From positions 29,810,908 to 29,874,907 of the forward strand of contig JAJKFL010000003.1 of assembly GCA_021186555.1 (NCBI GenBank): a stretch of 64,000 nucleotides of DNA. Reading direction: 5' to 3'. The stretch comes from Reticulitermes speratus. Taxonomy: Eukaryota > Arthropoda > Insecta > Blattodea > Rhinotermitidae. The translations under genes and the position numbers were made by a program. The notes beneath the pieces were generated by a model. It was not told the DNA's origin. It worked only from the letters and a program-made list of their open reading frames with translations, and ran no database searches. This document shows, piece after piece, positions 11,305 to 24,564 of the stretch (position 1 is the first letter of the stretch; every line of letters begins with the position of its first letter).

Positions 11305-13516
11305 ATAGCTTGTAATCATGTGAAACCACTACACAAAAAAGGCTTGTCTCTGTGTTCAGCATCCTTTTCAAATGAAACCTAGCATCAACGCACCAACACC
11401 GTCTTCGTAATCCACATAGCAAATGTGAAGTCACACTAGAACACGAAGCCTTCAGTAATGTAAGAGTGTGATTTAGGTCTGTATACGACAGTAATTACAG
11501 TTATTGCCGTCACTTTTAATTCACGATGTAATTACCCGCACCAAAAATGAAATTCACAGCAGAAAAGACTATCGCAAAAGTCAGGATATGTGGCTTGTAG
11601 TAAAGGTTGACTGCGGTCGCCACTGACACAATTACCGTTTACTTTGAACAAGCAACGTTGTATTTCAGCTAAGAAGAAGGCCATTAAAGCCTTGATCCAG
11701 CTTCCTGTTATAGGAGGCAGTAGGGTAACAACAACAACAAGAGGAGCAACTGTGATCATCTCATAATCACTCAGAAAATACCTGAGCAACATAACTGGAA
11801 AGGAAGACATCAAGGAAATACAGAAATCAGCCACAGTGGGGACTGTGCACATACTTCGTAAAGCACTAATGCAAAAGTACAAAACGTTTACCATGGAACA
11901 TTGCATTTACATTACCGTAAACTGTAACCACCGGACATATTGTGTACCCTAGAAACATGGTTTGTTTCATGCATATAATTGTAAATACCCTGTATAAATG
12001 TGACAAATAATAATAATAAGCGGAAATATTACATTAATTTTCTACAATTAAGATCAGATGAGTTTTGTTCATATCCAGACGCAAATTTTAGAATTAACAC
12101 GATTCCATGTTTATTATTAAGCTCTTTGTATTCGAGCTCAACTTAACAGTGAAGTTCTCAGTCACATCGTTATAAACATTTTGTAGGCAAATTGTGCTGC
12201 AATAAACGCCTCGCATACTGTGCACAAGTGGTAATGCGATTGTTCACATGCGAAAACGCTCGGACTGCAAGCTCAGTAACGGTCAGCTAGACACGTCACA
12301 GTGTAAAGTCCCTGAAGCCTAAAGATAAGTTGAGAAATACATAATATTTCAGATCTTACGTCACAGCACACAAAACATCATTCCATCACAAAAACAAATG
12401 TTATAGCCATGTAGGGAAGTAAACGATGTTCATCCTAAGAGCCACAATAAACACTTCTGTACAATCAATGGGCAAATTGTGGAGTTTTTAATGTCATATG
12501 AAACACATAAATTACCACTGTGTTTTAAAGAGTTAAATACTCCAAAGTCTTAGATTCTTAAACACTGGGGATGACACTTAACCTTTGAGGCTTGGACGCC
12601 ACCTCGATCTGTTTTGCCACTCATCACATCCGCCTTACCCAGAAGTTACATTCTTATGCTTGTACGAGTTTGCATCAACACTGTCCGTAACCAATTATTT
12701 GCCCACAAAACATAATGCTAAATTTCAACTTAAGTTTATTACACTTCATTTACAAAACACAGGCAAGGCAGAAATTGCATTACAACTTCCAAATATGTAA
12801 GAAAGCTAATAATGACGATGAATAAATGATTGCAGAATAAAATAGCAAGATCTAAACCGTGTGATGATGATGATGATAAATTACAATATAATACACAAGG
12901 AGCGAAAAGCAATAAAATATTCAAATTAATACTGCCCATTTTAAATGTGAAATTACCACTACCATTCTGCCTACCAAGTACTAAACTGGTCAACGGCCGC
13001 CAGCTTCTGATAGAAAATGATCTGCGACACACAGATTAAAATCCTGGAGGATGTAACAGGTCGTTTGTACCACTGATGCAGGCAGGAAGCGCAATATACC
13101 GGTAGCAAGGTATGTAAGGGTCCTGCATACTTGGAGCAGTGGGAGAAAGAGAGGTCAGCGTAAGGCCAGACAAGGGCCGGCATTGCTGGACTACTCGAGG
13201 GGTCATTTAAATAAATTAAGTTAGCAAATATCACCCCCCTGCACTGTTGTTCTGGCGACACGGCGTGTTCCTGCTACAGCGACATATGCGTTCTTCTGCT
13301 CATTCTTTACGCCGATATGCGGACATTATACGTATATTTAAGTTTCTGGATAGTGAAAGTTTTCTGAGGAAGGTTTCGAGTTAGACAGTTCTAATGGCAT
13401 AGCGATAGCAGATTGGCTGATGAAACAAAACACATACCCTGCCCTAGCTATCTCATGCGCAGAGTAGACATGTCCACCAGCCAAAGGATGCGGCCCTGTG
13501 CTACTATCGCGATAAA

Positions 13517-13562
<46 letters not shown>

Positions 13563-14400
13563 TTAAAAGGAAAATCGAACGAGAGCACACAAGGTAAAAA
13601 GTACTGCAACTACATCCAAACTTCTTTTGTAACAATGCACCAAAAGGCCTCTCGTTAGTAAGTCATGTGAAGTTCTATTCTGGGTTAGAGGAAGGATGTT
13701 ACTGTAATCGAGGCTAAGGTCATACCGATTGCGGTTTATATCACTGAGAAAGTCTTTCCTGTTAATGTGTTTTCGGGTCAGTCACACAACATGGCAGCGA
13801 AATACATATACTAAAGACGGCAATAAGGTAAAAGAAAGTTTAAAATTTACATTTTTATATGAATGTTAGGAATCAAACTGAAAGATAGTATGAGACGTAC
13901 GGATAGACGAGAACGACTGTAAATAAAGATAGTGATAATATACATACAACAATAATGGAATGGTTACAACATGCATAATGTTTATCACGGCACACTTATT
14001 TTTATAATGCAAGGACAAGGCATGGCTCGTCGAATAAAGAGATGGAAAGAAGAATTTAATTAACATCGGAACAAGTCCTGGGAGGAAGAAGAAGAAGAAG
14101 AACAGGCAGTCTCCCCGTACTTCTCAGTGTGTTACCGAAGAACAAAGCCGAGTAACACGATGCATGCTGTAACACGTGATTCTGATGTGACAGAGCCAGT
14201 GTAAAGTAAATCACTTTTGCAAGACCATGACGTGCCTTCGGGCTGGTAACATACTTATGTAGATCTGGTGATCGCGCGGCTGAGCGCAGTAATAAAATGT
14301 ATTTTTTACGTTCCTTGTACCGTACATTTTTAATTATATATATATCTTATGCAGACAAATGTACACAGTTTTATGTTATTTAACGCAATTTTTATTAAAT
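11305..14400. other. Unassigned sequence, no gene recognised
   Basis: The longest frame is 11532-11906 minus (124 codons, cysteine and leucine rich, no motif). The 12739-13032 and 12971-13261 minus frames overlap without a recognisable domain. Simple repeats are (GAT)n at 12859-12877, (ATT)n at 13519-13562 and (GAA)n at 14085-14101. Confidence 0.55.
13519..13562. repeat. (ATT)n microsatellite
   Basis: About 15 uninterrupted trinucleotide units. Confidence 0.97.
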
Positions 14401-14403
14401 GCT

Positions 14404-14446
14404 GCCCAACATGTTTCTAGCCTATATAAGGCTCATCTTCAGGGGC
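14404..14446 (-). ncRNA. Hammerhead ribozyme candidate, type I
   Basis: On the minus strand, CTGAAGA (14442-14436) is followed by stem II, AGCCT (14433-14429) paired with AGGCT (14423-14419), and then GAAA (14417-14414). Stem III is tiny, A14-U9 and C13-G10 (positions 144xx) with an AT loop. The cleavage triplet is GTT, giving a cut between 14408 and 14407. Stem I is GCCC (14446-14443) with GGGC (14407-14404), the same four pairs as in the 11024-11088 motif. An AATAAA follows a few bases after the cut on the minus strand. Extra bases flank stem II (TG before, A after), so activity is uncertain. Confidence 0.62.
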
Positions 14447-14449
14447 TCT

Positions 14450-15360
14450 TTCGTTGAAATTACAACAGCTATATTATTGGTATAAAAAATTCTTAAAATG
14501 CCGTTAGATGTACCTGGTTATTGATATCTGTAACAGTCATTCTGCTTTCACTATAGATTTGTTGGAGGCCTCCAATGACATTTAACATACGCTTTTTATT
14601 TTTTAAGAATTACATCTCCTAAGTGGTCTTCCTGCCATGAAATATATTCCCACAATTTTGACCGGAACAGCAGACATTTATCAATGGTTATAACTTCGTC
14701 CCTGACGTGCCCTTTCGTCCCTTAACATGCCACCTATGAGAATGTGATGATATTCGAAACTGAACTGTAACTAACATACTGCAAAGTCGCGATGCAAGTT
14801 CTGTGTCTTTGCGCAGTTATGGCTAATTTCCGATCAAGATTACAGGAATATAATGCATGTCAGGGGTACCCATTAAGAAATTCAAATTTCAAGAAGTAAA
14901 AGGCGAGTATTAAATGGCATTTCACTGCTGATATACCGAAACTTTTTGTGTTTCTTACATTAAATCCAACTCATCAAAACAGAGACCTGAAAATCGTCAC
15001 ATTCTATTGCCGCAACCTACATTAGACGCCACTGTACAAATGTTAGTAGCCTTGGCGACTTGGCGCCCGGAATCTGTTCACCGCAGTTGCAGATCCTATG
15101 AACGTACAACATGGCGACCACGTTAAAGCTACATCCACCTTTCGATTTTACGGTGACATCTATAGAAATATTAGGGCTGGGCATGTGGAAATTAGCAAAG
15201 AGACGTCAAAAATGGACCTACAAATCCTTTATAAAACATGTTTACATGTTAGCAAATACAAACACAGAAACGGTTTTTAAAATTTAAAGTAGTTGAAATC
15301 TGTAGCTGAGTGTAGAGTTTAATAATGTAAATTAAGTGATATGCAGAAATAGGACACTAA
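14450..15360. other. Unassigned sequence, no gene recognised
   Basis: No frame over 60 codons carries a recognised motif. The stretch upstream of the minus-strand hammerhead is AT-rich like that at 11100-11200. Confidence 0.5.
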
Positions 15361-15673
15361 AACATGTCACGTTGGTTGAGGCACTGCGCTAAAAGCCGGA
15401 AGGTCGCGGATTCGATTCCCGATGGTGTCTGGAATTTTTCATTGACTTAATCCTTTCGGCCGCACAGTGGCCCTGAGATCGACTCAGCCTCTAACAGAAA
15501 TAAATATCGGGAATGCTTCCTGGGGAGTAAAGGCGGCCGGTGAGTAGGGCTGAAAACCTTACCACCTTAATGTGCCGATTACCTTGAAATCCGGGCGCCC
15601 CAACCTCCTGGAACCCTTTGGGCCTGTCCAAGCCTGGTCGGAGATTGCTTTACTTTTTTTTTTAACGTGTCAC
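15361..15673 (+). mobile_element. SINE family S2, 5'-truncated copy
   Basis: The body (15371-15663) starts inside the A box (GTTGGTTGAGGCACTGCGC) and keeps the B-box-like GATTCGATTCC (15409-15419). It then follows the S2 landmarks shared with 49594-49838: GACTCAGCCTCTAACAGAAAT, TTCCTGGGGAGTAAAGGCGG, AATGTGCCGATTACCTTGAAAT and GGGCCTGTCCAAGCC. It ends in a T-rich tail. It is flanked by AACATGTCAC (15361-15370) and AACGTGTCAC (15664-15673), a 10-bp direct repeat with one mismatch. It retains about 55 bp after the B box that the other copy lacks. Confidence 0.85.
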
Positions 15674-18135
15674 AACTTTGGTATCGTCACCAATTGGACT
15701 GAGGTGTCCGAAGGACAGTAGGTATAATGAGCTTCATTCCAGAACTTCTTGTACGTTCAGCAGGAATTACGTAAGCCTAATTTAGGCCATACGTAGATGC
15801 TTACATGATAAAGTCATTTAACTTGTGCCGTAATACAAATTATTCAATACAGGCCTACTCATACTTAGGATTTAATGAACTGTTATTCGTATTGACCTAC
15901 TATACAGCTTACACTTAACGTTTAAAAGCCCAATGGTAACTAAGTTTATATACCACCTGCTGTAACAATAAGAACTTCTGCAGTTCACTCACATAGGACA
16001 TTTACATATTTCTTATGACTCACACAATAAATACCGATTATCAACCGAAATAGCCTCAGATGGTTGAGCTTTCTAATGCACGTGGATTGTGTTCTCTGTG
16101 ATGTAGGAACTGAAGTTCAGTACATAATTTAGTGTAACGCCAGTCCTCAAAGGTTTAAATAGACTGGCGAGTGAAAATGCAATACACCGATGAGATGGTT
16201 GAGGTGTTTGACATCTTATTTTCAAATCATCTCAGAGAGAGCAATGATCTAATTTAAGGGTACCTAGTAGGTCATGTCATGCTAATGTTGAAACTGTTTG
16301 ACAATATTCAGTTGGAAGAGATGAATTTACTATTGAGTGGTTTTGTAGCTAGTCAATTTTTGAACACTAATACGAGTACTGTGACATGTGGCTCGCATCG
16401 TCATACGGACTAATTAAATCTCGCAGTGACAGCCGCCAATACCGTGTCTCTGCAACATGCAGCTTTATCCCACGTCTTGTCTGACTGTCACTCACGCTGT
16501 TTTGCTTGCGTAAATGTACGTGTAGATACGCATGTGTGACACAGATACAAAAGTCTTACAGAATGAAGCCATATTAAAACATAACTCATATTCAGTACAT
16601 GGCGTATGTAGGGACAAGGTTAGTGACCATTTGCTGCGATGTGAGGCCGTATAGTTTGGTAAGTAGACACCGTCGTTTTAGAAGAACCTGGTGCCACCAT
16701 TTAGCACCAGACGACGCAGGCAGCAGATTCTTCCGAAAGGGTTGTACTTAGCTATCGAATTAGAAGACACTGTTTCACACCAACACGTGACTGGAAACCA
16801 TTCTCAGCCACATGAATCAATTCCACAAACTCACTTCCCACTTTTAAACTGCAATATAATTAGAACCCTGAAAAGATTTACCGAATAAGAAGAAGGACGA
16901 GGAAAAGAAAGGAGTGTGGTGAGAGGCACTACATTTAGTATCACAGCGAGAAAACAAAGAAAACAACACATTCTTCAAGAGAACCAACGAGAGCAACAAG
17001 ACCATCGCACACACCTCTCCCAACAAAGTAACATTACTGTAACACCATAAACACCATAAAAAGTGCAAGTCCAACCAGTGACCCTCAGCAAACTACACTC
17101 CTAGACTACAAACTACGTCCATGGAAACAGTACAGCAAGAGGATGGGTGCTTCCATCTTGGCAGCCCGTCCCTTGTAGCTGATAGACCAGTAATTCCGTA
17201 CTGCAAGTATAAAACACACCTGCACCGCGCAGGTGATATGGTCAATGTGTTCACGGGTAACATAGCCACTGGCCTATGGATGGAGGCTATAACGGACTTA
17301 TTAGACGATAACTCTGAAGCAAACAGGGCAAGTGCAAAGGCACCAAGTAAGCTGGTGCACAGACAACCCTCTGGATTTGTATCAGGCAGCTGCGCAACGA
17401 GAAGCGTTATGATTATTACTCGTCACCAGATATTGTTATGGCGATGAAGTGAAGGAGGATGAGACTGGCGGTGCATGTTGCGTGAAAAATGTGTGCAGAG
17501 CTTTGGTTGGAAAACCTGAATGACAGAGACCTCACAGAAGACCTAGGCGTAGATGACAGCATAATAATATGGATCTTAAAGAAACAGGATTAGAGGGTGT
17601 GAAGAGGATTAAACTAGCTCAGGATAGGGGCAAGTGCTGGGCTCTTGTAAATATGGTAATGAACCATCGGGTTCCATACAATGCGCCGAATTTTTTGACC
17701 ATCCGAGAAACTGTCATCTTCTAAAGAATGACTCTGTTCTATGGAGTTAGTCAATTAGTTAGGTTCACGATTAGAATCTCGAATGCATTATCGGCTGTTC
17801 TGTAAGAGGGGTTCTATGTGGCAGATCACGGTTTGGCCAGTTGCACGATTTAAGGAATTTAGGGGAATATTCGAAGTAACAGGAAATGGAGACTTCACAT
17901 AAAGAAGAGTTCCACATTTCGCAACTTTTTACTGTATGCTAATTTACTTTTGTTTAATTGTAGTGTATTTAAACACTACATGTATTTTTACCTTAATTAT
18001 AAGTCATACAAAATGCGCCCTAACTTCAAAGATCCACCTTGTCAAAATGAAGTATTATTATTATTATTATTATGACTTTTTTTGTTTTCATTATCCGGCA
18101 TAAAAGTCTAATATTGTTTACACAATATTACCTTC
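15665..18135. other. Unassigned sequence, one dispersed repeat segment
   Basis: Positions 15941-16070 share blocks with 30655-30745 (TTTATATACCACCTGC, AAGAA, CTCTGCA, GACATAG, GCCTCAGAT), so they are copies of an unnamed dispersed repeat. The 108-codon frame at 17121-17447 has no recognised domain. An (ATT)n run lies at 18053-18073. Confidence 0.5.
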
Positions 18136-18139
18136 GATC

Positions 18140-18525
18140 ATCCATGGCCTCTCTGGTTCTGCCGCAATTTTCGTAATTATTTCGTAAACGTTACGGTTTT
18201 CGGAACGAAAAAAATATGACAGGAGACGTGTATTGATTTTATCTATAACTTGTACCTGAAACTTTCCGCAATCCAGGAAGAATTCGGAGAGACATTATCA
18301 TAAACGTGCGTAGGTCTTCAAGCAGAGTTTGTCTGATTTCAACCAAACTGTAATTTTCTCAAAAGATTGTAATAACAATCCCCAATATAAAATTTCACAA
18401 AAATCCGTCCAGTGGGAGCGGCGTTGTCCGATGCGGACAGACAGACAGACAGACGGGTGAGCAGAAGGACGGAAGGATATGACGAAGCTAATAGCGGCTT
18501 TTCACAACACTGCGAAAGCTCCTAA
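18140..18525 (-). mobile_element. R1 repeat, truncated copy
   Basis: It matches the R1 copy at 4595-5079 from the GCCTCT..GGCTCTG block through the ATCCGTCCAGTGGGAGC block, the (GACA)n block and ACGAAGCTAATAGCGGCTTTTC. The family 3' end (the CTCAATATTACG side) is missing. Confidence 0.7.
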
Positions 18526-18529
18526 CAAC

Positions 18530-21500
18530 AAATAAATCTACCAGTCTTCTTCATAAGCTATTGCGAGGATAAACAACAAACAGTCTGGTAGCAGAACGTA
18601 AAGTTTCAACACCGCTAACACCAAAACCTTCTACTGAACACAATCCTCAGTATCCTCAACACTACTTCCCTACGGCCATTATTAATGCTATCTTCCCATT
18701 GTCCCAGTGCCGACGCTTGAAGCCATGACGGCGTATGGATGTTGGGGGGGGGGGGGATGGCAAACTTCAATCATGGCCTCAAACACATAATTCCTATCAA
18801 TCCACTTCATTAAAATATCATTATATACTCACTATGGTAAGTAAGAACAATTGTTCTAGGATATCTATACGGTGAAGGTTATGAACTAGGCTGGTAACAT
18901 ATTGCAGGGTTGCTGCACATGAACCCTGAGAAGAAATATAGGCCTACTTGTCTGTTGGGGAGGCAATGATTTGCCTCGTAACTCAGACTCTGTGACCAGA
19001 AGTACGGACACAATCAAGTTCCTTGTCTCTCAGCCCGATCTGCTGTTCCTTGGGGGTGGGACAGCAGCAATAGACAGGACATCAGCTCTGGTGTACCCAC
19101 AGCACTCAGCTTCCACTCACAAAAATTCGGAAGGTTCAGTCAAGAACGTGTTATGTCAACGTCTCCAAAAGCTGTACTTGTATTTCCTAAACCAAGATAA
19201 GAAACGTATGCACGGATAGTGAAACACCGACACGCCCCCCGATCTTGCATCGTCAGATGGTCTTTCCATTTGATCTACTGGGGCCACACTCTGTTGTTGT
19301 TCACAATTGTAGGTATGTTATAGAATGACATTACTATGATTTGGGTACGTTGCCATTTCTTTTTCTATTCTAGTTCTATGAAGACTTTATTATTTATATA
19401 TAGGCCTATATGCTAATTTTGTCTGTGTTAAACCTGTCTGTCACAATCGCGAAGTTTCACCCATCCAAAATACTTTATAACTGTTGACTTTCAAAAAATA
19501 TTTTATATACAATATGTATGTGTTATTCGTAAACAGTCTATGCTCTATTCATCAATCAGTCTATCCATCCGTTATATTCTACCTTCCTCAAGAAAGACTG
19601 ATTAAACTGACCCTTTTGTCTATCGAGATAGTAGTAGTATCGGACATCAATTTGCACGGCGCCATCACAGATTCTGCAGCAAGGAAATCGAGGAAGGTGG
19701 GTTTCGTGTCGGCAGTGCAGTCGTAATGGGATATGGCACTTAGAAATGTATATGAGTGGCATAACTTAATTTAATCTCGAAAAGGATAACTGAAGTACTT
19801 AATGCATACGCAGCATGGTGTCATTATAAATATTAAGCATACTGGTTAAAGAATTTAATTTTTTGACTTTAATAAAAAAAAAGAGGGTTCCCGCAGAAAT
19901 TGCTTCGCCCCGTGCCCCTTCTCCTCTAGGGACGGCACTATCTGTATCACTCTGCACAACACCAGCAGCACCCTTAAGTCTTCACTGTCAGACCTACAGT
20001 ATTCGTAATCCCGTTCTGCTTGCCATTCATTCCTTATTGTCTCCCGCGCTTGCGCACTAACACCACTGTAACCAAGAATAATCTGCTATTATTCCTCGTA
20101 CTCATGGATTAGATATGTACAACCCCTACCGCATTTAACATCCTACTTCGAATGGGTCCTTCGCGTTACACTTCAGACTGTCCCACCTTTAAGTGCATGA
20201 ACAGGCTAGAGTCATGACCGCGGTAGCTGTACCTGTGCGTTTCTCAAACTTTCTGCTAAGGCGGAACCCTTATGAAGCCTCACTAATTCGGTGGACGCCC
20301 TCCCCAAGATTATCTCAGCTAGAGGACCCCTTAGGCACAATTCGCTGGGGTTGAAATATTGACAAATGGAAAACATATTAAACTGTAAAAGCCTTTATTA
20401 CGTCAATGTAAAAATTTATTAGAAAGAAATTCTCCTAGCAATAATGACAGTAAAACTAGGACAGGAAAAGCCTAAAGTAAGTTAGGTTCTTCTGAGTACA
20501 ATCTACCCAAATCGCAGACTCGTTAGAACAACTTACGTTCCCTTAAGTCTGACGGCATTACCAAGAACAAACTGGACTGCGGAAGACTGGAACTGTGCAG
20601 CACAAAATTACAGCCACATGGGTCATTCTATACATGGCAATGATGATGAGGAGGAGGATGAGGAAGAGGAAGAGGATGGGATGGGTGAGAAGGGGGAAGG
20701 AGAATACACACAAATATTATAAAAACAAACAAGTATTACTAATCACAAACAAAACTGTGTAGTTCAATAATGTACGAATCAACAGGAAGAAACAAGATTT
20801 AAGATCCTTGAGCACTGAGTTGTGCTTTATCCATTCACAGCATTAACTTCATAAAGCAGACACATGACGGAAGGCCACATTATTCTGCCTTCCTATCCAC
20901 ACGTTTTATATCGAATTGGTTTGCTTTCTACTCAATTTTTATTCCAACTTAAACTAACGCTGTCGTGTAAATGTCTTCTGATCCATGTCAGTCCAATACA
21001 CTTCCAAATTTACGCTCGCAAAAACAGCAGACGGATATGACAAAGTAAACATCTCATTGCGATACAAATCTTTCTCTTGAAACACTCGTTTCGACGTCCA
21101 ATATATTTTGCGAAATACAAGGAAAATAATGCATTCCTTTATGTAGCCTCAGTCCTAACGTACACTAATTGCTAATGATCTGCTTTGTCAACATCATCAT
21201 TCACGATTGGATGCAGTGTACAATATCTCATGTTCAACACTTCTGTACATAAGAGATTTATTGTATCTGCAACAAATGTATATCACAACGGCCCAGAGCT
21301 GCAAATTCGGAAAACGAGCGTTCGGAAAATCTATGAATCTCAAATTACAGAAATATTTCCACTCAAGTCTCGGTAAAACCTTCTCGAAGACTGACACGCA
21401 CAGTGTCCGGTCAGTACACTGTCACTTGTATGACTGACCAGTTTTACTTGGAAATGGACTTACATTGCTCTTATTCTAAGCCTCTCAACTGCCACCCCTC

Positions 21501-22080
21501 AAACAAGGACGCCACAAATAAACTTGATAAGACCGTCAGACCTATTTACGGACATGCCGCGCGCTGGTCGTCTTCCATTATATCACAATGGCATTATCCC
21601 TACAGGCTGGTTGTTGATAGAGAGGCCTTGATAAGGATGATAGTCTAAGGTACTTATTATATACAGCTGCCCGCCGGGAATTGGACTAAGTTTCTCAAAC
21701 GATATTTGATACGTTACCATATCTCCCTGAAATTTCAACACCCTACTGACGAACCCTGTGATGTCGGACGGCGAACCAACTTGGGGTTACGTGCATCATC
21801 CGTCGAAAGTGAGTTCTAACATACGTCATAACGTCATACCTTGGGTACGCAAACAATTCCTAAGCATCGAACTGTATCTCCTGTACGGCCGTTGGTATTT
21901 TCCAATGTTTCTACGTTCAATATTTTAATAACCAAACTAAATGTTGTCATATTCATATTTCTGTTGTCTTAAGTGAAGCAAAATCTCATAAAATCACATA
22001 ACAAGCAGTCGCCATCACGGACGAAATACAAAGGTGTATATGATTTCTGTTAGGCTATCATGAATACAGAATGTTTCTAT
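18530..22080. other. Unassigned sequence, no gene recognised
   Basis: There is a 13-base G run at about 18745, TAGGCCTA at 18939 and 19401, and a purine-rich stretch (GAGGAGGATGAGGAAGAGG type) at 20645-20702. Frames up to 82 codons are unrecognised. No tRNA-like box was seen. Confidence 0.5.
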
Positions 22081-24560
22081 ACATACATACATAGATACAT
22101 ACACACACATACATACATACATACATATACATACATGCATACGTACACACACATACATACTTACGTACATACATACATACATGCATACATACATATACAT
22201 ACATGCATACGTACACACACACATACATACGTACATACATACATACCTACATACATGCATTCCATGGATCCATAAGTGTGTCACAAAGAAAATAGAATGT
22301 GAAACAAGTCATAAATACACAAATGTACACAAATTTTACAGTGTAAAATACTATAAACATTTTACAAAACGGTACTGTACATCACTCTTACACATAAAAA
22401 ATTCATCTACAGTAAAAGGAGTGTGTATTTAAGTATTTTCTTAAGGCTACTTAAATTTTGCCTTTTCATTCTTAAGGATTGTTAGACTATGTTGAAAATT
22501 TAAAGCGAGCATAAAATGTACTTTTTTTTAAAAACAAGAGGGGTTGGCATTTCGTCTATGAAGATTGTATCAATATTGTGTATAGACGAATTTGTTTGGA
22601 AATTTTATTGATTATTGACAATGAAGTACATTAATGAAAGTATATACTGGCATGGAACAGGTAAAATCTGTAACTGTTTAAATAGATTTCTACATGAAGT
22701 TCTGGGTTGTGCACCGGCCATAATTCTGACAATTTTCTTCTGTAAAGTGAAAAATTTCCCACCACTGGAAGGGTTACCCCAAACAATTATTCAATATTTT
22801 ATAATAGAATGAAAGCATGCATAGTCAATTCATTTGAGAGTGGTAATGTTACTGATGCGATCCATCGACCTAACGACATAACATGCTCCACTTAACTTAT
22901 AAATCATTTGTTCAATATGGTTCTTCCAATTTAGGTGGTTATAAATTTGTAAACCAATTAACTTTGTATTTAACGTTTCTTCTGTATACTTTTCTTTATA
23001 ACCAATATGTAGTACACAAGCTGGTGAATTATTCGTTATAAATTTCATTATATTTGTTTTATCTAGATTTAGGACTAACTTATTAGCATTATACCATTCA
23101 ATCTACGACAGAGAACTAAGTTTGACACGGAACAGAAATCTCAGAAATTTCTGCTTGAAATTGTGACACCAGTGTCTGGTTCTGATATAGAATTTATTCT
23201 CAGGGGAAGGTCATTATTATATACTATGAACAACAGAGGCCTTGGAATTGATCACTGGGGAACTCCATGTTTCAATGTACCCCAATCAGAGAAAAGCTTT
23301 TTAGTTGTAATAAGTGATTTTACTTCAACTTTCTGTCTTCAAGTAGTTAAATAGGACCTGATCCAATCTTCAGATATTCCTCGAATTCCATAAAAATGTA
23401 ATTTAGCTAACAAAATTTAATGATTTACAAAAACAAAAGACTTTGCCAAATCACAGAAAATTCCTCCAACATGCATTCTTTTGGTTAACAGATTTAAATA
23501 GACTATCTGTTACTCTGAAGGCAGCATTTTCAGTAGATATCCCTTTCCTAAAATCATGCTGTTCTGTGACCAGTATGTTAGTATGCAGATGTTGGCTTAA
23601 TCTAATTTGCATAGCTTTCTCTAATACCTTAGAAAAAACAGTTATTAATAAAATAGGCCTATAAGTTGTTATACTAGTTTTGTCTCCTTTCTTGAAAAGT
23701 GGTTTAACTACCGCAGTTATAAGACGGTCAGCAAAAACACCTGTACATAGCGAGTGATTATAAATGTAGTTTAATGGGTGACTAATGAGAGATAAACAAG
23801 TTTTTAAGATTCTACTTGTTATTTCATCATACCCTGATGATTTGTTCGGTTTCATGGAATGTATTATACATTTTATCTCAGCTTCAGTGATTGGGATTAT
23901 TTTCATGCTGGACAAGTTTCCACGTAACGAGTCTTTTAGAATTTAGATAGCATCTCCTTTCTCTATCTGTTGACTGTTTATTTTTTTCAGCAATTGTTAT
24001 AAAGAAATTGTTGAAGACATTGGCTACGTTTCTTGGATCCTTTAATTGTTTATCATTCAAAAGTAAGGTGGGAACCTATTCCCCTGAATGTACTTTTCCT
24101 GTCTCTTTCTTTATAATGTTCCATGTTGTTTTTATGTCTTTATTGGATTTTGCTATAAGTCTACTGTAGTGTTGCTTCTTAGCTTCTTTTACAACTTTTC
24201 TTAGTATTCTACAATATTTAATATAATGTGCTTTTGTTTTTGGATCATTGCTGTTCTTAGTGAAGGTATACGGACTTCTTTTATGTTTGCAAGATACTTA
24301 TCTTCCTTGTGAAATCCAGTCATTTTCTTCTTCCGTACTTTTGTATTTAACTGGAAAACTAGCCTGGAAAATGTTTAAGAAAGTGCACAGAAATGAGATA
24401 AACATATGGTTAGGATCTTTATCATTATATCTGTATATGACATTTCTTTCTCCTGTTATAAAAATGACTTTAATTTTGCTATTGCCCATGCGCTGCAAGC
24501 ACTTCCTACTTACTCGTGGGGTGATTTACCTTAGGTCCTTTTACCATTTACATTGGAAAG
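22080..24560 (-). pseudogene. Degenerate non-LTR retrotransposon (LINE, CR1/Jockey-type RT)
   Basis: Read on the minus strand from about 24560, broken frames give a linker (EEENDWISQGR, then HYIKYCRILRKVVKEAKKQH and SNKDIKTTWNIIKKETG). The N-terminal reverse transcriptase half follows (23915-23451, with MKPNKSSGYDEITSRILKTC and VVKPLFKKGDKTS). The C-terminal half is in shifted frames (HGVPQ, LVLNLDKTNIMKFITNN, NWKNHIEQMIYKLSGACYVV, then FTLQKKIVRIMAGAQPRTSC). In-frame stops and frameshifts are many; one frame switch is near 23485 and a stop falls at 23451. Where the YADD/FADD catalytic box should sit, the frame reads ISEPDTGVTISS (around 23171-23182), so that box is missing. The 3' end runs past 22284 into a (TGTA)n-type array. 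The element is dead; the clade is assigned from memory of motif style. Confidence 0.88.
22081..22262. repeat. (CATA)n array, LINE 3' tail
   Basis: About 180 bp of CATA units with CACA and CGTA variants directly abut the 3' untranslated end of the minus-strand LINE. On that strand it reads (TGTA)n. Two open frames on each strand inside it are low-complexity artefacts. Confidence 0.9.
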
Positions 24561-24564
24561 AATA

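Noticed and set aside
20640-20702. Acidic-repeat coding exon (GAGGAGGATGAGGAAG)
   Set aside because: A short purine-rich simple sequence with no extended frame of interest.
22015-22284. Coding frames on both strands in the CATA array
   Set aside because: Low-complexity translation of a tetranucleotide repeat.
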